Assembly: GCF_934636505.1 (NCBI RefSeq) | Contig: NZ_CAKUAL010000060.1 | Location: 1 to 12,359 of the forward strand | Source of the DNA: an uncultured Ellagibacter sp. | Lineage (GTDB): Bacteria > Actinomycetota > Coriobacteriia > Coriobacteriales > Eggerthellaceae | DNA length: 12,359 nt | Direction: 5' to 3' | Shown here: one piece after another, positions 11,975 to 12,359 of the stretch | Numbering within the stretch: position 1 is the first letter of the stretch | Layout: each line of letters starts with the position of its first letter | Notes under the pieces: generated by a model | Seen by the model: only the letters and a program-made list of their open reading frames with translations | Database searches by the model: none | What the model was told of the DNA's origin: nothing | Program-made: the position numbers and the translations under genes

Positions 11975-12359
11975 ATGCAGCCAGACTTCTTCGACAACAG
12001 GGCGCGCATCGTCAAGGACGACCTCGTCGCCAATATTGCCGGCGGCGACCGCGTGGCGATAGCCGCGTCGGTGTTCTCCATGTACGCCTACCAGGAACTT
12101 GCCGAGCAGCTCGAGGACATCGACGAGCTGCGCTTCGTCTTCACGTCGCAGGCGTTCACCAAGCAGCGCCCAGCGCGCGAGAAGCGCGAGTTCTACATCC
12201 CGCGCCTTTCCCGCGAGCAGGGCCTTTGCGGCACCGACTTCGAGATCAAGCTGCGCAACGAGCTCACGCAGAAGGCCGTGGCCACCGAGTGCGCCGACTG
12301 GATCCGCCGCAAGGCGCGCTTCCGCTCTTTCGAGGGCGAGGGGCGCATGAGCGGCTTTC
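11975..12359 (+). CDS. PLD-like/SNF2-type helicase, N-terminus (3' end cut by window)
   Basis: The frame is open from ATG 11975 to the end of the window, giving 128 residues. The sequence (FFDNRARIVKDDLVANI, later RVAIAASVFSMYAYQELAEQL, LRFVFTSQAFT, REFYIPRLSRE, FEIKLRNELTQKAVATECAD and WIRRKARFRS) matches my memory of the N-terminal phospholipase D-like region of large SNF2/DEAD helicases. These are often encoded beside DNA methyltransferases in restriction-like loci. The helicase motifs themselves lie beyond the window. A purine-rich AAGGGGG precedes the ATG by about 10 bp, overlapping the end of the RHH gene. GC content returns to the level of polA. Confidence 0.62.
   Translation, partial: MQPDFFDNRARIVKDDLVANIAGGDRVAIAASVFSMYAYQELAEQLEDIDELRFVFTSQAFTKQRPAREKREFYIPRLSREQGLCGTDFEIKLRNELTQKAVATECADWIRRKARFRSFEGEGRMSGF

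Noticed and set aside
1..12359. CRISPR array
   Set aside because: No short repeats with regular spacers anywhere; the repeats present are long and gene-derived.
11757..12359. Toxin-antitoxin pair with the RHH protein as antitoxin
   Set aside because: The downstream partner looks like the N-terminus of a large helicase, not a small toxin; regulation of the operon is the simpler reading.

Overview
The window looks like a chromosomal segment of a high-GC actinobacterium, most likely a gut Coriobacteriia/Eggerthellaceae-type organism. The reasons are the GC-rich codon use of the two housekeeping genes at the left, a twin-arginine lipoprotein hydrolase, and a LuxR-type regulator with about 12 membrane segments, a class abundant in that family. 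The assignment is an inference from style, not from a marker gene.

Left end (1-3227, +): conserved genes. These are the 3' two thirds of DNA polymerase I (polA), then a DUF853 HerA/FtsK-like ATPase with its own -10 box, strong ribosome binding site and GTG start. Stem-loops follow both genes.

Middle (3228-8457): an accessory region of lower GC. A 377-codon gene that looks like a divergent ATP-grasp enzyme overlaps a 90-codon unknown gene, behind a leader that can fold into three consecutive hairpins. The last third of the ATP-grasp-like gene and the whole 90-codon gene are present twice as a direct repeat with a 3,496-bp period. The first 639 bp of the repeat are identical by eye. Between the copies, on the minus strand, lie a membrane LuxR regulator and a Tat-exported lipoprotein alpha/beta hydrolase. 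The second ATP-grasp copy has no 5' part. A single crossover between the copies would remove the regulator and hydrolase and leave one intact ATP-grasp/90-codon unit.

Right (8458-11756): a second repeat-built area. A 144-codon minus-strand gene of unknown function ('gene X', 11128-11562) also exists as two broken copies, at 8488-8600 and 9965-10224. The three copies separate a DUF1016/YhcG-type PD-(D/E)XK nuclease (+) and a DUF3800 protein (-). Next to the first broken copy is also a decayed copy of the promoter and first codons of the ribbon-helix-helix gene that follows intact gene X. The ancestral order therefore seems to have been gene X, RHH gene, helicase, and the nuclease and DUF3800 modules accumulated between repeated copies.

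Right edge (11757-12359, +): a small ribbon-helix-helix protein and, 5 bp later, the start of a large protein resembling the N-terminus of PLD-like/SNF2-type helicases, which are often found with DNA methyltransferases. The accessory part reads as a defence or genome-conflict island that grows by homologous recombination between repeated genes. I see no transposase, integrase, tRNA or CRISPR array.
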